Assembly: GCA_032871835.1 (NCBI GenBank)
Contig: CM065297.1
Span: forward strand, 91,657,052 to 91,721,051
Origin: Dipteronia dyeriana
Taxonomy: Eukaryota; Streptophyta; Magnoliopsida; Sapindales; Sapindaceae
Length of the DNA: 64,000 nucleotides
Reading direction: 5' to 3'
Shown: piece after piece, positions 9,556 to 19,649 of the stretch
Position numbering within the stretch: position 1 is the first letter of the stretch
Layout: every line of letters starts with the position of its first letter
Translations under genes and position numbers: made by a program
The notes under the pieces: generated by a model
Seen by the model: the letters and a program-made list of their open reading frames with translations, nothing else
What the model was told of the DNA's origin: nothing
Database searches by the model: none

Positions 9556-10855
9556 TTAATCAATTTGTTTTGAATTCAAACTCTTTAAATTCAAAATTAA
9601 ATATCTAATTTAATAAAAATAAAATAATCAAATTATTTTATCTTTAAAAATTAAATATCAATCAACATCCTCTAACTAATGATTGATTAAACAATAAAAT
9701 AATCTAATTATTTGATTTACATAATCATTAATATTCATTAATTAAATAATCTCATTATTCAATTAATTTCCGAATAAACACGTGTCACTTTAGTAACACA
9801 ATTAATTGGACAATCCAATTAATTTACAGTGACCCTTGTTACCTAAATCGATCAGGCTAGCAAGGGGATCTAATGGACCTACAGTATTTTGAGCTCCAAT
9901 AATCCTCGGAATCATTAATTAAACTCTTTAATTAATATTCCTTGATTATTAACTCCGGTGTTATTCCACTAAAAACCCGAATCTGCTCACTCTCAACTAT
10001 AGACGCTTTTACACAGACCGATACAACTCGGTGTCCATCGATATAGCTATTACATATGGTGTGATCTTCCACAATAGTTCATAATTAGAGCTGGTTCATA
10101 ATGTCTGTTATACCCCTCTAATCACATATATTCTTTAAGCACTGTTGATTCTCTAATGAACAATAAATCTTATTTCCTCACGGAATTAGGAAAGCACTCA
10201 TATTGTCCAAGCCCCGAATCAACCCTTAAGGGAACTGTCGTCTACTTCTCACAAGAAGGAGCGGATTCCACTATTATGTACAAACCTTCCCAGCCATTAA
10301 CCCAACCGCAATCCCAACATACGGAGCATATTGATCGGGAACTGCATCCGACCTCACCCATGGTATATCAAAGACCACGATCTAACCTGAAGAGTCGATG
10401 TTACACTCAGGATTAAGATCACCCATATATAGCCATCATTAGTTGATAAATACGAATCTCATCGATAAACGGATCTTGGTGAGAGATTCATATAGATCAT
10501 GGCCAGTTCCTATATGATCACATCATAAAAGGTGCCTCCATTCTCATATCTTATATGAATGATTCAGGATAGAATCGCCGTACATTACGGAATGGAACGT
10601 ATCTATAGATTAACCACAAATAAAGTACCAACTTTATTTCCTATCTATGGACTCTTTAGATTGCACGTCACTTACTGTATCCATCTGTATATGACACTCA
10701 TATACACAGTTCAAGATTATATCCGGCAATCTTGGATGTTAAATATATGCACAAGTTATAAAATAAACAACACAACAAGAATGAATTGAACTTTTCTTTT
10801 TATTTATTTCATAAATCCATTTACAAACTACATCTTTAGGGTATAAATCCCAACA
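9556..10855 (-). repeat. Inverted copia-type LTR fragment or solo LTR
   Basis: Read on the minus strand it starts TGTTGGGATTTATACCC at 10855, a typical copia LTR start. It runs into very AT-rich DNA, with a possible end at 9566 (rc ...TTCAAAACA). No primer-binding site follows, and no matching 5-bp duplication is present (CAATT on the left, TTTAC on the right). Homology of the right flank to the CoA LTR begins at 10856, so this DNA interrupts that LTR. The short frames in it (10156-10416, 10559-10789) do not look coding. Confidence 0.55.
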
Positions 10856-11042
10856 TTTACAACATAGTGGAACTTTCTCTTGTCATACTTACGGCCATGG
10901 TTTTTTCCTAATATGGGTTTCCACATAAATTCTTGTGTTGTGTGTGATTGAATTTATTCTCTTTTTCTTAATTATTTGATTTTGCTATTGTTTGTGTTAT
11001 ATCCGGCAACGCTTCCCCGTAGTGTCGATTTATCCGCCAACA
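10856..11042 (+). repeat. CoA 5' LTR remnant
   Basis: It matches the last 187 bp of the 3' LTR (15332-15518), sharing ACATAGTGGAACTTTCTCTT and the end TTATCCG(C/T)CAACA. The first roughly 725 bp of the LTR are missing and replaced by the inverted fragment to the left. Confidence 0.85.
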
Positions 11043-11044
11043 AC

Positions 11045-11056
11045 TGGTATCAGAGC
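11045..11056 (+). other. CoA primer-binding site
   Basis: TGGTATCAGAGC two bases after the LTR end; this is the classic complement of plant initiator-Met tRNA used by copia elements. Confidence 0.85.
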
Positions 11057-11091
11057 GTTGGTTGCTTGATAGTGATCTTAACAAACTGGAG

Positions 11092-11376
11092 ATGGCAAAG
11101 TTGATGAGATTCGAGGTAGAGAAATTCGATGGAAAAATTAACTTTGGCATATGGCAAGTTCAAGTCAAAGATTTGCTAATCCAATATGGTTTACACAAGG
11201 CGTTGAAAGGCAAACCAACCCCTACCAACCCTGAAGTCTCTAGAGATTCTAGAAAAGCAACTGCTGGTAGTAGTTCTGAAAAATATGTGATGAACGATGA
11301 TGAATGGGAAGATCTAGACGAGAGGACTGCAAGTGCGATACGATTGAGCTTAACCAAGAATGTTCGTGCAAATATT
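11092..11376 (+). pseudogene. CoA gag, N-terminal part
   Basis: The ATG at 11092 lies 36 bp after the primer-binding site and is preferred over the upstream in-frame ATG at 11062, which sits too close to the PBS. The product starts MAKLMRFEVEKFDG and contains W..QVKDLLIQYGLHKAL and an acidic WEDLDERTASAIRL segment, the usual copia gag opening. It breaks at about residue 95, after KNVRANI, where the nested element begins. Confidence 0.8.
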
Positions 11377-12022
11377 TGACGAGGACACGTCGTTGCAGTG
11401 TCATCAAATATGAACATTTAAGTTCGGCCTCGCAAGGGCACAAGTCACAGAGACTAGCACAAAGGTAAGCAAGGGATCGATCCACAGGGAGGTGAGATTC
11501 ACCGACCGTCTCTAATTCTAGCTATTATTACAACACTCCAAGCGGACTCGTGTGTTGCGTGTGCGGAAAGTGAATAATAATATAACTAAATAACTTATAT
11601 AAATGATATATACAATGATAGATGGAATGAAGATATGCATGAAATGTGGTTACACTAGAGAAACAACTCAACCGTGACAATCCTCCTAATTACGTTTTAG
11701 ACTCACCTAATCCTCAAATGTGCAAGTATACATAGACTCGTATCCCCTTAATTAATCTCTAATCTCTCTCGATGTCTTAGAGATAGTATCCATATATACC
11801 CGAAATCTCTCTCGAGCAACCCGGACAATATATATGAACCCATTAAGCAAGTGGAATACAAATCGAACCCTATACGCTAGCCTAGTGGTTCTAGCACTTT
11901 CTAGTCAAGCATAGTGAATGTTTATCTAAGCATTGTCAAATGTGTCTCCTCTCGGTACATAGCATCTAACCATGGATCAATTACAAAGTGATCAATTAAG
12001 CAAATGCTTTAAGCACTTAACA
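11377..12022 (-). repeat. LTR-like direct repeat A of the nested element
   Basis: It shares long near-identical runs with 13005-13652, including CACAGGGAGGTGAGATTCAC and ACACTCCAAGCGGACTCGTG. It starts TGACGAGG and ends TTAACA. Confidence 0.85.
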
Positions 12023-13004
12023 AAGAGGCCAAAAAATTCAAAAACTGTCTAAATTCAAGTTCGTCTAATGTCCACTGTTTGGTGCATATCTTTAACAGTA
12101 CTTAATATCATTTGACAAAATTTTAACACCATCAAGTAGACATATGAATACACACTTTTTATTTATAAAATATTTCAAAATTCGAATTGGAAAAGTGTGA
12201 AAATGGACGATGAAATCAGTTTATGTGCAGTTTAGAAAAACAGGGCATCCCCCTTGACCTTTGATCGAAGAAATGATCATAACTTTTAAACCGCCATCCA
12301 GAATTTTGTGTTCTTTATATATTCAGAATCGTAACAAAAAATCAAAGAACACAACATGGGCAGAAAAATTAATTTCTTCACCAATTAGTACAGTTTTAAA
12401 GAAACATTTGCCTCAAGAATATTCAAAACAGGGCACTTTTTTCAGAGATTTTAAAATTGTCTAAAACAAACTCCTTAAGATCTAAGCACAACACAAATCC
12501 ACTCTTAGATCTAAACATAAATGAAAATAAAAGAAAATAAGCATATCATTCATAACATTAAACGCATGGGCGGTTCCCGCCAAAGTCGACAACTACTCTA
12601 CAAGCACTCAAATTAAAGCTTAAAATTTAGAGGAAACCTCTTGTGGCTGCAGCCACATAGTCTTTGTGGCGTTGCCGTTTCACTTGGAGAGTTTTTCGGT
12701 ACGATAGACGCACACCTAGCTCTCAAGAGTCGTGTGGTTTTTCCAACCTGATAGTTTCAATTCCTTGCACAAGCACAACTCAAAAATCAATCAAATGCAT
12801 ATGCTATAAATAAAATAACAAAACACGACTAACAACTCCATAACCTAGCCTAAACATTGTCGTGCATACAATGAAAGACATGAGTAAAAGAGATGCTTAT
12901 TTTTAACATAATAATATATTCCGTAAAACAATAAAATCAGTAAAATGGAAGCTAAAACTATCAACAATCAATGAATGCGCTACCTCCCTAGCCCGGCGCC
13001 AATT

Positions 13005-13652
13005 TGATCGGGCCACGTCATTGCAGTGTCATCAAATATGAACATTTAAGTTCGGCCTCACAAGGACGCAAGTCACAGAGACTAGCACAGCAGCAAGCAA
13101 GGAATCGATCCACAGGGAGGTGAGATTCACCGACCGTCTCTAATTCTAGCTATTATTACAACACTCCAAGCGGACTCGTGTGTTGTGTGTGCGGAAAGTG
13201 AATAATAATATAACTATATAACTTATATAAATGATATATACAATGATAGATAGAATGGAGATATGCATGAAATGTGGTTGCACTAGAGAAACAACTCAAC
13301 CGTGACAATCCTCATAATTACGTTCTAGACTCACCTAATCCTCAAATGTGCAAGTATACATAGGCTCGTATCCCCTTAATTAATCTCTAATCTCTCTCGA
13401 TGTCATAGAGATAGTATCCATATATACCCGAAATCTCTCTCGAGCAATCCGGACAATATATATGAACCCATTAAGCACATGGAATACAAATCAAACCCTA
13501 TACGCTAGCCTAGTGGTTCTAGAACTTTTTAGTCAAGCATAGTGAATGTTTATCTAAGCATTGTCAAATGCGTCTCCTCTTGGTACATAGCATCTAACCA
13601 TGGATCAATTACAAAGTGATCAATTAAGCAAAGGCTTTAAGCACTCAAAACA
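13005..13652 (-). repeat. LTR-like direct repeat B of the nested element
   Basis: Near-identical partner of 11377-12022. It starts TGATCGGG next to the primer-binding-like site. The homology ends around GCACTCAAAACA. Confidence 0.85.
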
Positions 13653-13789
13653 TCCATATAACAACACAAGCACAAGAAAAATGTCGGTGGTCTTTACTTC
13701 TATGTCAAAGATTCGGTTTAGTCAACTCCCTAGGATGGCTAAACATGGGAAACAAGTTTACCTAACAACTATATGCAACAATGTGATTA

Positions 13790-14377
13790 TTATATCATTA
13801 AGAACATTCAATTTAGGTTAAAGGTTCACAAGCTGCAGATGTTTGAAGGTACGAAAATTTCCGATCATCTGAGAGTGCTCAATGGGATAGTTTCTGAACT
13901 AGAGTCAATTGGAGTGAAGATTGATGAAGAAGATAAATGATTAAGACTAGTCTGGTCCCTTCCACTGTCCTATGCGCACATGAAGCCATTCTTGATGTAT
14001 GGGAGTTCAACCATATGTTTTGGAGATGTAGCAAACAAACTAATCTCTGAGGAACGAAGGCTAAAGAGTAAAGGTAAATCTTTTGATAACTCTGCTTTGT
14101 TGGTTGAGAGGAAGAAGGAAGGCTCCAAGAAGAAAGGCATTTGTTAGGGATATGAACAGTCTGAAGATATAAGGAAGGAGTGTGAAAATAAGAATACAAG
14201 TGCGGCTAATGGCTCCAAAGAGGGAGATCCGGCAATCGCCTCTCTTGAGTATGACGACTACAACGACGCATTCTAAAGGGCATAAACATCCTTATGGCAT
14301 GACCGCTAGTTGCCATAAAAAAGGATGCATTGCTGATAACGAGACCACAATTTGCGCACAAGCATTGGTTAGGCGGT
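13790..14377 (+). pseudogene. CoA gag, C-terminal part
   Basis: Gag resumes as a RLKVHKLQMFEG segment, with LNGIVSELESIGVKI, the SLPLSYAHMKPFLMYG motif and a basic ERRLKSKG stretch, all usual after the copia gag central helices. Stops fall at 13938-13940 and near 14146. Beyond about 14250 the frame continues to 14377 but shows no intact zinc knuckle. The coding link to 11376 is broken by the nested element. Confidence 0.72.
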
Positions 14378-14606
14378 GATGCAAGGTGTGTGATGGGCAA
14401 GAATGTCGATGGCTGAACGAACTCCTTGGAAGCCTAATGTGAGGAGTGGCACCACAATTTTCAGCAAGGTAAATTTTGACATGTGCCGGTGAAATCTTGG
14501 GATGGGTGTTCCTAAGTGATTATACCTCGTGGTGGGTATGTTGATTCTCGGTGATGAGAGTCGTAGCTATGGACGGAGTTTTGAAAATTCTCGCCATAAG
14601 GGAGGA

Positions 14607-15518
14607 TGTTGGATATGACTTGAATTTGTAATGGCAACCAAACAGGATTCAAAAAATACGGAGACTTCTTGGAGACGTGAGATACGTTTGGAAGTAGGAG
14701 ATCGTGTATGAGAGAGGCTTGAAGACTTAAAGAATTGAAGAAACGAAATCTGGTAGGTACCGTAGCCTGGACCGTGGTGTGAACACGTGCACAGACCGCT
14801 GCTCTTCACAAAGAGCGGTCGAACTTCTGTAGATTCTCGCGGCAGAGGTAATGCACCAACTGCGGTATTCTGAGCGGTGGTTGACCATGCTTGATCTGCG
14901 GTGTTAGGCACGAGTGGCCAATCGCGACCCAAACTGTGGCAATGACGGATCTTGCCCAAATCAAGAATATTGCACGAAAATAGGAAAGGTATTTTCTTTT
15001 GGAAGTTCTTGTGCTTATCAAAAAAGGAAAAAGTTTATCTTCATGAAGAATAGGATAGTCATGTACTTAAAAGAAAAAGATTTCTTTTAAACAAGAAGAC
15101 TTGTCATAAATAGAAAACAGTATTTATGTGGAACAAGTAATTCTTGTACGTTTAGGAGTAGGATTTCCTTTTATCTTTAACTCATTGTAATTCATATAAA
15201 TAGATCATAATAACTAGGCCATTAAGGGGTGGAGCAAAATTAGCATATCAAGAGAGATCTCAAGAGAGCATTAGGTGTAATTTGGTTTGGGGTATTTTAG
15301 AGAGAGAATCCTGAGAGTGTGGTTGTAACAATTTACTACATAGTGGAACTTTCTCTTGTCATCCCGACGACTGTGGTTTTTTTCCGATTTGGGTTTCCAC
15401 GTAAATTCTTGTGTTGTGTGTGATTGAATTTATTCTTTTCTTCTTAATTCTTTTATTTTGCTATTGTTTGTGTTATATCCGGCAACGCTTCCGTGTAACG
15501 ACGATTTATCCGTCAACA
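14607..15518 (+). repeat. CoA 3' LTR
   Basis: 912 bp, starting TGTTGGATATGAC after the polypurine tract AAGGGAGGA (14598-14606) and ending CCGTCAACA. A TATA box (TATAAATA) lies at 15195-15202. The base after the LTR begins the kinase downstream region. Confidence 0.88.
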
Positions 15519-15638
15519 TGTTATACAATCAAGCAACCACAAAACAATGAATAATTTGATACATGAGAATGAAAAGAAACAAAACCCAGATACAGCATAT
15601 AAATAACACATAGAGATATATGACATGTAAAAACAAGC
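15519..15638. other. Downstream region of the receptor-kinase pseudogene
   Basis: AT-rich, 120 bp between the CoA LTR and the kinase stop codon; probably the 3' untranslated region. Nothing else is seen. Confidence 0.5.
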
Positions 15639-17995
15639 TTAGATGGTACTAATGAAAGAAGTAGGATTAGGAGGTGTTGGGATGTCTACTGTCCCTTCCA
15701 GCATAAGTAGAACTTTCTTCATTGATGGACGAAGCGATGGCTCGTCAAGAATGCACCAAAGTGCAACCTTAATTATCCTCTCCAACTGTTTTGGTTCAAC
15801 CTCTTCAACACCAACTAATCGGCCTAGCTCACCGCCCTCAAAACACTGGTAAACCCAATCTTCAAGAATAACTTGATCCTCCAGAAGACTTTGGTCTAAA
15901 TTTTTCCGACAACATATGATCTCCAGTAGCACTACACCAAAGCTGTATACATCTGCTTTAACTGTCACGGGCAGCTTCCGATGCCATTCAGGTGCTACAT
16001 ATCCCCTCGTTCCTCTAATCCCGGTGAATGTTTTAGTTTGGTCTGCCTTCATTAACTTTGCCAATCCAAAGTCAGAGATTCTTGCACACCCATTCTCATC
16101 CATGAGTATGTTTTGAGGTTTTATGTCGCAATGGATGATTTGTGCCTCACACTCATCGTGCAAATATAGAATACCTCTAGCTATGTCCCGTGCAATTCCC
16201 ATTCTTTCAACCCAGTTAAGTTGTTTTTCAGGTGTGAAGAGTATATCTGCAAGAGATCCACTGCTCATGTACTCATACACCAAAACCTTGTGGGGGCCAT
16301 CAATGGAATAACCAAGTAGACGAAGCAGGTTCCTGTGGTGAACCCTCCCGATTACTTTTATCTCCGTCCGAAACTCCCTTTCACTTGTAGATAACACGTT
16401 CTGCAGTCGCTTGGCAGCTACAAACTTTTCACCATCATTCAGCATAGTCCCTTTATAAACTGTACCGGATGATCCTCTCCCAATTTCTTCCCTGAAACCG
16501 TCGGTCATTCTTTCAAGTTCTGCATAGCTATATGACCGGGGAGCAACATCCTCCAAATATTCGGTATTGCCATTATGAGAATTCCTTCTATATAATAAGA
16601 CACGGTATCTGTGGTTAACCATTCCAAAGATTGCCACTACAACAGTTAGCGAAAAAACAAATAAACAACCGATGATGATGATGATGATGATGATATCTTT
16701 CTTGCCTTTTCTGGTGGCAAAGATCCTATCAGTGGAAGATTCAGTTGCTTCTTCCACCTTGATGAAAACAACATTTGAATCTTCTGATTTTGATGATCGT
16801 TTCCCATATCTCAAAGGAAGCCTTTGTTTTTTGCAATAACCATCTTTAAATATGGCCACTGCGCAATTACAGTCATCCAAGCATGCTAGTGAGCAATCTT
16901 CTCTGGATGTTTGTGAAACAGAATATGTAGCATTTTCTCAAATAGTATTGTCCTCCTCTCGAATGGTGTAGTTTCTACCCTTATTTTTGCAACTTTCTGC
17001 TGTGAAATTTCTTTCGCAACCTGAAGTCCAGATGCCTTGGTTAACATCTGCAAATCCTGGAAGACATCTACATCCAGGTTTCTGATCACTCGAAACGCAA
17101 AACATGTTAAAGCCACAGAAACCCCTCGGAGCACACCCGTCATTCGTATTATTCCACAGGATTGACCACCGGCTGCTATTACTCAAATCGTGAGAATATA
17201 GCCGGAGTAACCCATCCCAATCAATTTTCAACATATATATGGTTCCCTGTCTTCCAAACACTCATGTGTTAGATTCTTCGAAGTGAAGCCAGTGGCGTTG
17301 AGAATGTAAAGCCTGCCATCTAAGTCAAGGTTTAGACTCCCTTTATCACCCATATCATAAGTTTCTGATTGCCAATAAGCATATTCAGGTATTGGATTTC
17401 CTATGGGGTACAGCACAAGGTTTCCGTCCCTTTGCATTCTAAGGAAAAAAATACCCGTTGATTGATCAGTTTCAGACAAACTCGAAAACAGCTCGTTCGG
17501 TGCAGGAAGAATTTGAGTTGGCAGAAGAGCATCTGTTGGATATGCAAAACTCTGCCATATTATATCTCCATCAGAATTATAAAGCACGAAGTTTCCCGTA
17601 TCAAGCATGGAAACATAAGAGGCAGTCTGTGAAATGTCAGCTATATCAGTATCCTGATCTTGTTCTGTTTGCAGGACGAGCCTTCCGTCAGCATCAGTCA
17701 AAAGCAAGGTTGCGTTGCCTGAAACTGGTGGTACATTTCGGTTAGCAGTCCACACTACAGTTTTCTCAGGAATGCCGGCAAGAAAAACCCCAACAGAATA
17801 GCCATTGCCTCTTTGATAAAATCCGAACGCATAGAGACCGGATTTTGACAGCCATGAGGAGGTTTTGGTGGGTGATAGAGATGAACCTCGGCTTATATTA
17901 GACTGTCATTGTTGAGCCGTAGCTAGAGACGAAGTGGACAGGACAAAGATGATGATGATGAAATAATGCATCAAAACAAAATGATCTATCTGCAT
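15639..17995 (-). pseudogene. G-type lectin S-receptor-like Ser/Thr protein kinase, pseudogene
   Basis: A plasma-membrane receptor kinase of the LECRK/RLK1-like type, single exon, about 785 codons, normal for the family. In order: a signal peptide from the ATG at 17995; a mannose-binding lectin domain (VVWTANRN, GNFVLYNSDGDIIWQSF); a Cys-rich EGF/PAN-like region (GFCGFNMFCVSS, EDCSLACLDDCNC); a poly-Ile membrane segment (about residues 434-459); and a kinase with GRGSSGTVYKG, AAKRL, HCDIKPQN, SDFGLAKL and VAPEW. HCD instead of HRD makes it a non-RD kinase. Lesions are TGA at 17906-17908 just after the signal peptide, a one-base loss near 17245-17247 (a C run on +), and TGA at 16938-16940. The kinase half alone is intact. 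Confidence 0.92.
16671..16694 (-). repeat. Trinucleotide repeat encoding poly-isoleucine in the membrane segment
   Basis: (GAT)8 on the + strand, read as ATC codons on the minus strand. It gives eight consecutive Ile residues at the start of the transmembrane helix. A shorter ATC run sits in the signal peptide (near 17957). Confidence 0.9.
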
Positions 17996-18317
17996 CTTCT
18001 ACGTTTTGCTCAATTTTTAGTTTAGGAAAGCTCGATTGAATTTATGAGAAGCTGGAGGTATACTTATATTGATGTGAAGTCAGAAGTCTTCCAGGTCAAG
18101 TCACTGAAACACAACTTTTCAAAACCACCCAAAAGCATGTATGGTTTGATGGAGAATTCTCCATCACAAATCATGTCAATACCATGGAATCGTAGATTTA
18201 TTCATATGCACCAAGTCCATAATTCATTAAATTTCAAACTTTGTCAATTGTTTGACAAGTAAACTCATAACTCTGTCAAACCGTGTTTTTAATGTAGGGG
18301 AATCTTTTCTTCATGTT
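17996..18317 (-). promoter_or_regulatory. 5' flank of the receptor-kinase pseudogene
   Basis: This holds the leader and proximal upstream DNA. The part next to the ATG (17996-18140) is repeated in diverged form at 18471-18600, sharing TGAGAAGCTGGAG and GTCAAGT(C/T) blocks. The 72-codon frame at 18044-18262 lies within this region and is unlikely to be coding. Confidence 0.5.
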
Positions 18318-18470
18318 TCATATATTTTTTTGGTGGGTTTTGGAGGGTGTTAGTGATGATCCGCGGCTTATATTAGACTGTGTTTGTTGAGCCGTAGCAA
18401 GAGAAGAAATGGACAGGACAAAGAAGATGATGATGAAATAATGCATCAAAGGAAAATGATCTCTCTGCAT
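18318..18470 (-). pseudogene. Duplicated 5' end of the receptor kinase: 50-codon secreted-peptide frame
   Basis: ATG at 18470, TGA at 18318-18320. The first 43 codons match the kinase N-terminus: the MQRDHFPLMHYF signal peptide, then ATAQQTQSNISRGSSL. At the position where the main copy has TGA (17906-17908) this copy has ACA (Thr). After TPSKT the frame leaves the lectin homology and ends seven codons on. It is a truncated tandem duplicate; whether it is expressed is unknown. Confidence 0.75.
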
Positions 18471-18720
18471 CTTCTAAGGTTTCCAAGTTTTTTGTTTAAT
18501 TTCTTAGTTTATGAACTTGATTATATTCAAGTATGAGAAGCTGGAGATGTATAAGAAAGTCTTCCGGGTCAAGTTGCTCAAAGACAAGCTAGAGGCCTCG
18601 GACGCTCCATCACTTTGACTACCAAGAATACCAATTAACTTGAATTTAAACCATTTCACATGTTTTGCCTACCACTAAATTAAGAGAAAATGCGCGCATG
18701 AATCCTTGTTAAGCAAGGAA

Positions 18721-18900
18721 TTATAACTTATAAGTAACGAGATTCGGTTCAGGCATTTTATCAAACAGTTGGTAAGCTTTATCGAAAAGTCCTTGGTTGG
18801 CCAATGCAGAGATCCAAGAATGAGTGTTGTTGATGGGAAGATCATGAAAGACTTTTAGGGAGCTTTTGATGGCATTGAATTTAGAGTAAGGGCTATTTTT
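18721..18900 (-). pseudogene. Pentatricopeptide-repeat (PPR) protein fragment
   Basis: The minus strand is open for about 59 codons without an ATG, ending in TAA at 18721-18723. It reads LKVFHDLPINNTHSW, then ALANQGLFDKAYQLFDKMP and PEPNLVTY. This is the spacing and residue pattern of plant PLS-type PPR motifs (VFD..P..N..SW, A..LF..MP.PN.V). PPR proteins act in organelle RNA processing. Only about one and a half motifs remain, so this is a relic. Confidence 0.65.
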
Positions 18901-19396
18901 ATTTTTATCTAAAACTTATTGTCTCTAGAACGTCTCCGATGCAAGTGTGATTTGTGAAAAAAAAGATGTTACGTAAGATTAATAGATATTCTATAAAAAA
19001 ATCTTTTTCCAATGCAGCCGTGCATATTTAACATCAAGCTGGCGTGACAAAAAAAATATTAAATATTATCAACATGACCGTCCACTTTCAGACGGCCTGT
19101 TACACAACTCCTTTTTAGATTGACTCAACAAACATTTAAGTCTGACATTAATTTTTCATTAATTTTTGTTAAAAAAAATAAAAAATAAAATAAAATAAAA
19201 AATAAAATAGGAAATAAAATTGGACACGTCATTAAAACAAATTGTGTTTTAAATGGAAGTATTGAAGATAAAATTTTAAGTTGATCGTCTATCAAGTCCA
19301 TATTTATGCCACATAGGAAGCAAGTCTCTTGACATTGTTGTCATGTCAACAATAATTCATATACAAACAATTTTTACATTGAAGATGATCTTATAT
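18901..19396. other. AT-rich stretch without a recognisable gene
   Basis: No frame, no long repeat, no clear terminal repeats. It holds A/T homopolymers and an (AAAAT)n-like stretch at about 19170-19210. It runs up to the 8-bp duplication CTTAAATT (19397-19404) of the next element. Confidence 0.5.
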
Positions 19397-19649
19397 CTTA
19401 AATTTAGAGGTGTACAAAAAACCGTCAAACATATCAATCCAACCCATAAAGTTTGGGTTGGTTTGATTACAATTTTTAAAATTGGGTAGTTCTGTTTGTC
19501 TTTTGGACAAACCGATTAATGGTGGTTCGATTTGGAGTTGAGTGAAATAATTCACCAACCCAAACCAAACCATATTATGTTTTCTATTCAGTCCAGATTT
19601 TATAACTTTTAATGATTACTTTAAGCTTTTATGATTTATTTATTTGTTT

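Larger units (their letters stand above)
11377..13652 (-). mobile_element. Small coding-free LTR element (TRIM/LARD-like) inside CoA gag
   Basis: Two direct repeats of about 647 bp (11377-12022 and 13005-13652) flank 982 bp with no sustained frame. On the minus strand the internal region begins right after the 13005 boundary with a primer-binding-like TGGCGCCGGGCTAGGGAG (12984-13001). This sets the orientation as minus. No polypurine tract was recognised next to 12022, and the flanks (ATATT, TCCAT) do not match. The 3' border may extend to about 13790, because CoA gag resumes only there. Confidence 0.75.
10856..15518 (+). mobile_element. Gag-only copia retrotransposon CoA, nested and disrupted
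   Basis: A 187-bp LTR remnant (10856-11042) matches the end of the LTR at 14607-15518 in the same orientation. A TGGTATCAGAGC primer-binding site and a gag frame follow. The gag is split by a second element (11377-13652) and resumes near 13790. Protease, integrase, RT and RNase H are all absent: gag runs to about 14377 and only about 230 bp remain before the 3' LTR. CoA is therefore non-autonomous. It ends 120 bp from the stop codon of the receptor-kinase pseudogene. Confidence 0.85.

Noticed and set aside
12261..12464. 67-codon frame inside the TRIM-like element
   Set aside because: Lys/Asn-rich low-complexity translation with no motif; the element class has no genes.
14567..15021. Minus-strand frames of 130 and 71 codons near the CoA 3' LTR
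   Set aside because: They overlap the LTR start and the polypurine tract on the wrong strand; no domain recognised.
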